A DNA stretch of 6,640 nucleotides from Dehalococcoidia bacterium (GTDB lineage Bacteria; Chloroflexota; Dehalococcoidia; Dehalococcoidales; DAOWKM01). Where the stretch lies: assembly GCA_030643695.1 (NCBI GenBank), contig DAOWKM010000108.1, forward strand, positions 1-6,640, given 5' to 3'. The notes under the pieces are model-generated. The model was given only the letters and a program-made list of their open reading frames with translations, searched no databases and was not told the origin of the DNA. Of this stretch, positions 6,540 through 6,640 are shown in pieces; position 1 is the first letter of the stretch; every line of letters starts with the position of its first letter. The translations under genes and the position numbers were made by a program.

Positions 6540-6640
6540 TTGAATCATAGCCGATGGAATCTTCTACCGCCTGTTCCAGATAAACATCCAGTTAATACTT
6601 CAGGCTTCCCCCCGCTGATAACCCGGCTCCTGTATAATCG
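6540..6640 (+). CDS. recJ: Probable single-stranded-DNA exonuclease RecJ (N-terminal fragment)
   Basis: An open frame of 33 codons begins at TTG 6540 and leaves the window without a stop. The peptide has Trp6 in RWNLLPPVPD (5-14) and ends in ITRLLYN with the next codon beginning CG, matching the 'W.LPP.P ... LLYNRG' pattern at the start of RecJ proteins. RecJ is a 5'-3' exonuclease of the DHH phosphoesterase family used in recombination and repair. The DHH catalytic motifs would lie outside the window, so the call rests on this short N-terminal pattern. The start is supported by AAGGAG five bases upstream and by the two-base gap to the fabF stop. No in-frame ATG occurs in the visible part. 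Confidence 0.65.
   Translation, partial: MNHSRWNLLPPVPDKHPVNTSGFPPLITRLLYN

Overview
This is a bacterial chromosomal segment of moderate G+C with tightly packed genes in two divergent blocks. The gene content (a TIGR03960-type radical SAM protein, a 'WAPWR' HIT protein, an ECHDC3-like crotonase) and the heavy use of TTG starts fit an anaerobic member of the Chloroflexota, probably Dehalococcoidia. That placement is an inference from protein style, since there is no rRNA or other marker to confirm it. No mobile element, CRISPR array, tRNA or rRNA was recognised.

Minus-strand block (3681 down to 1): an MBL-fold metallohydrolase, then a radical SAM/SPASM protein of the AhbC/AhbD/NirJ type, then a large B12-domain radical SAM protein that runs off the left edge. 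Gaps are 14 and 21 bases, so this is very likely one operon. The first gene has a good promoter but essentially no leader. The other two start at TTG behind strong Shine-Dalgarno sites.

Intergenic 3682-3784: two back-to-back sigma70-type promoters, each with a 17-base spacer, whose -35 boxes lie 14 bases apart.

Plus-strand block (3785 to 6640+): a HIT-family nucleotide hydrolase/transferase, a crotonase-fold protein lacking both classical catalytic glutamates, FabF (3-oxoacyl-ACP synthase II) with a complete active site, and the first 33 codons of a probable RecJ exonuclease that starts two bases after the fabF stop. The 84-base gap after the HIT gene holds a 12-base, 11/12-matching inverted repeat. 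The 161-base gap before fabF holds a candidate promoter with a palindrome in its spacer. FabF and the crotonase both act on acyl thioesters, but nothing in the sequence proves they share a pathway.

No wholly new system can be proved here. The points most worth following are the MBL + SPASM + TIGR03960 cassette, the glutamate-less crotonase, the inverted repeat between the HIT and crotonase genes, and the near-leaderless operon start.
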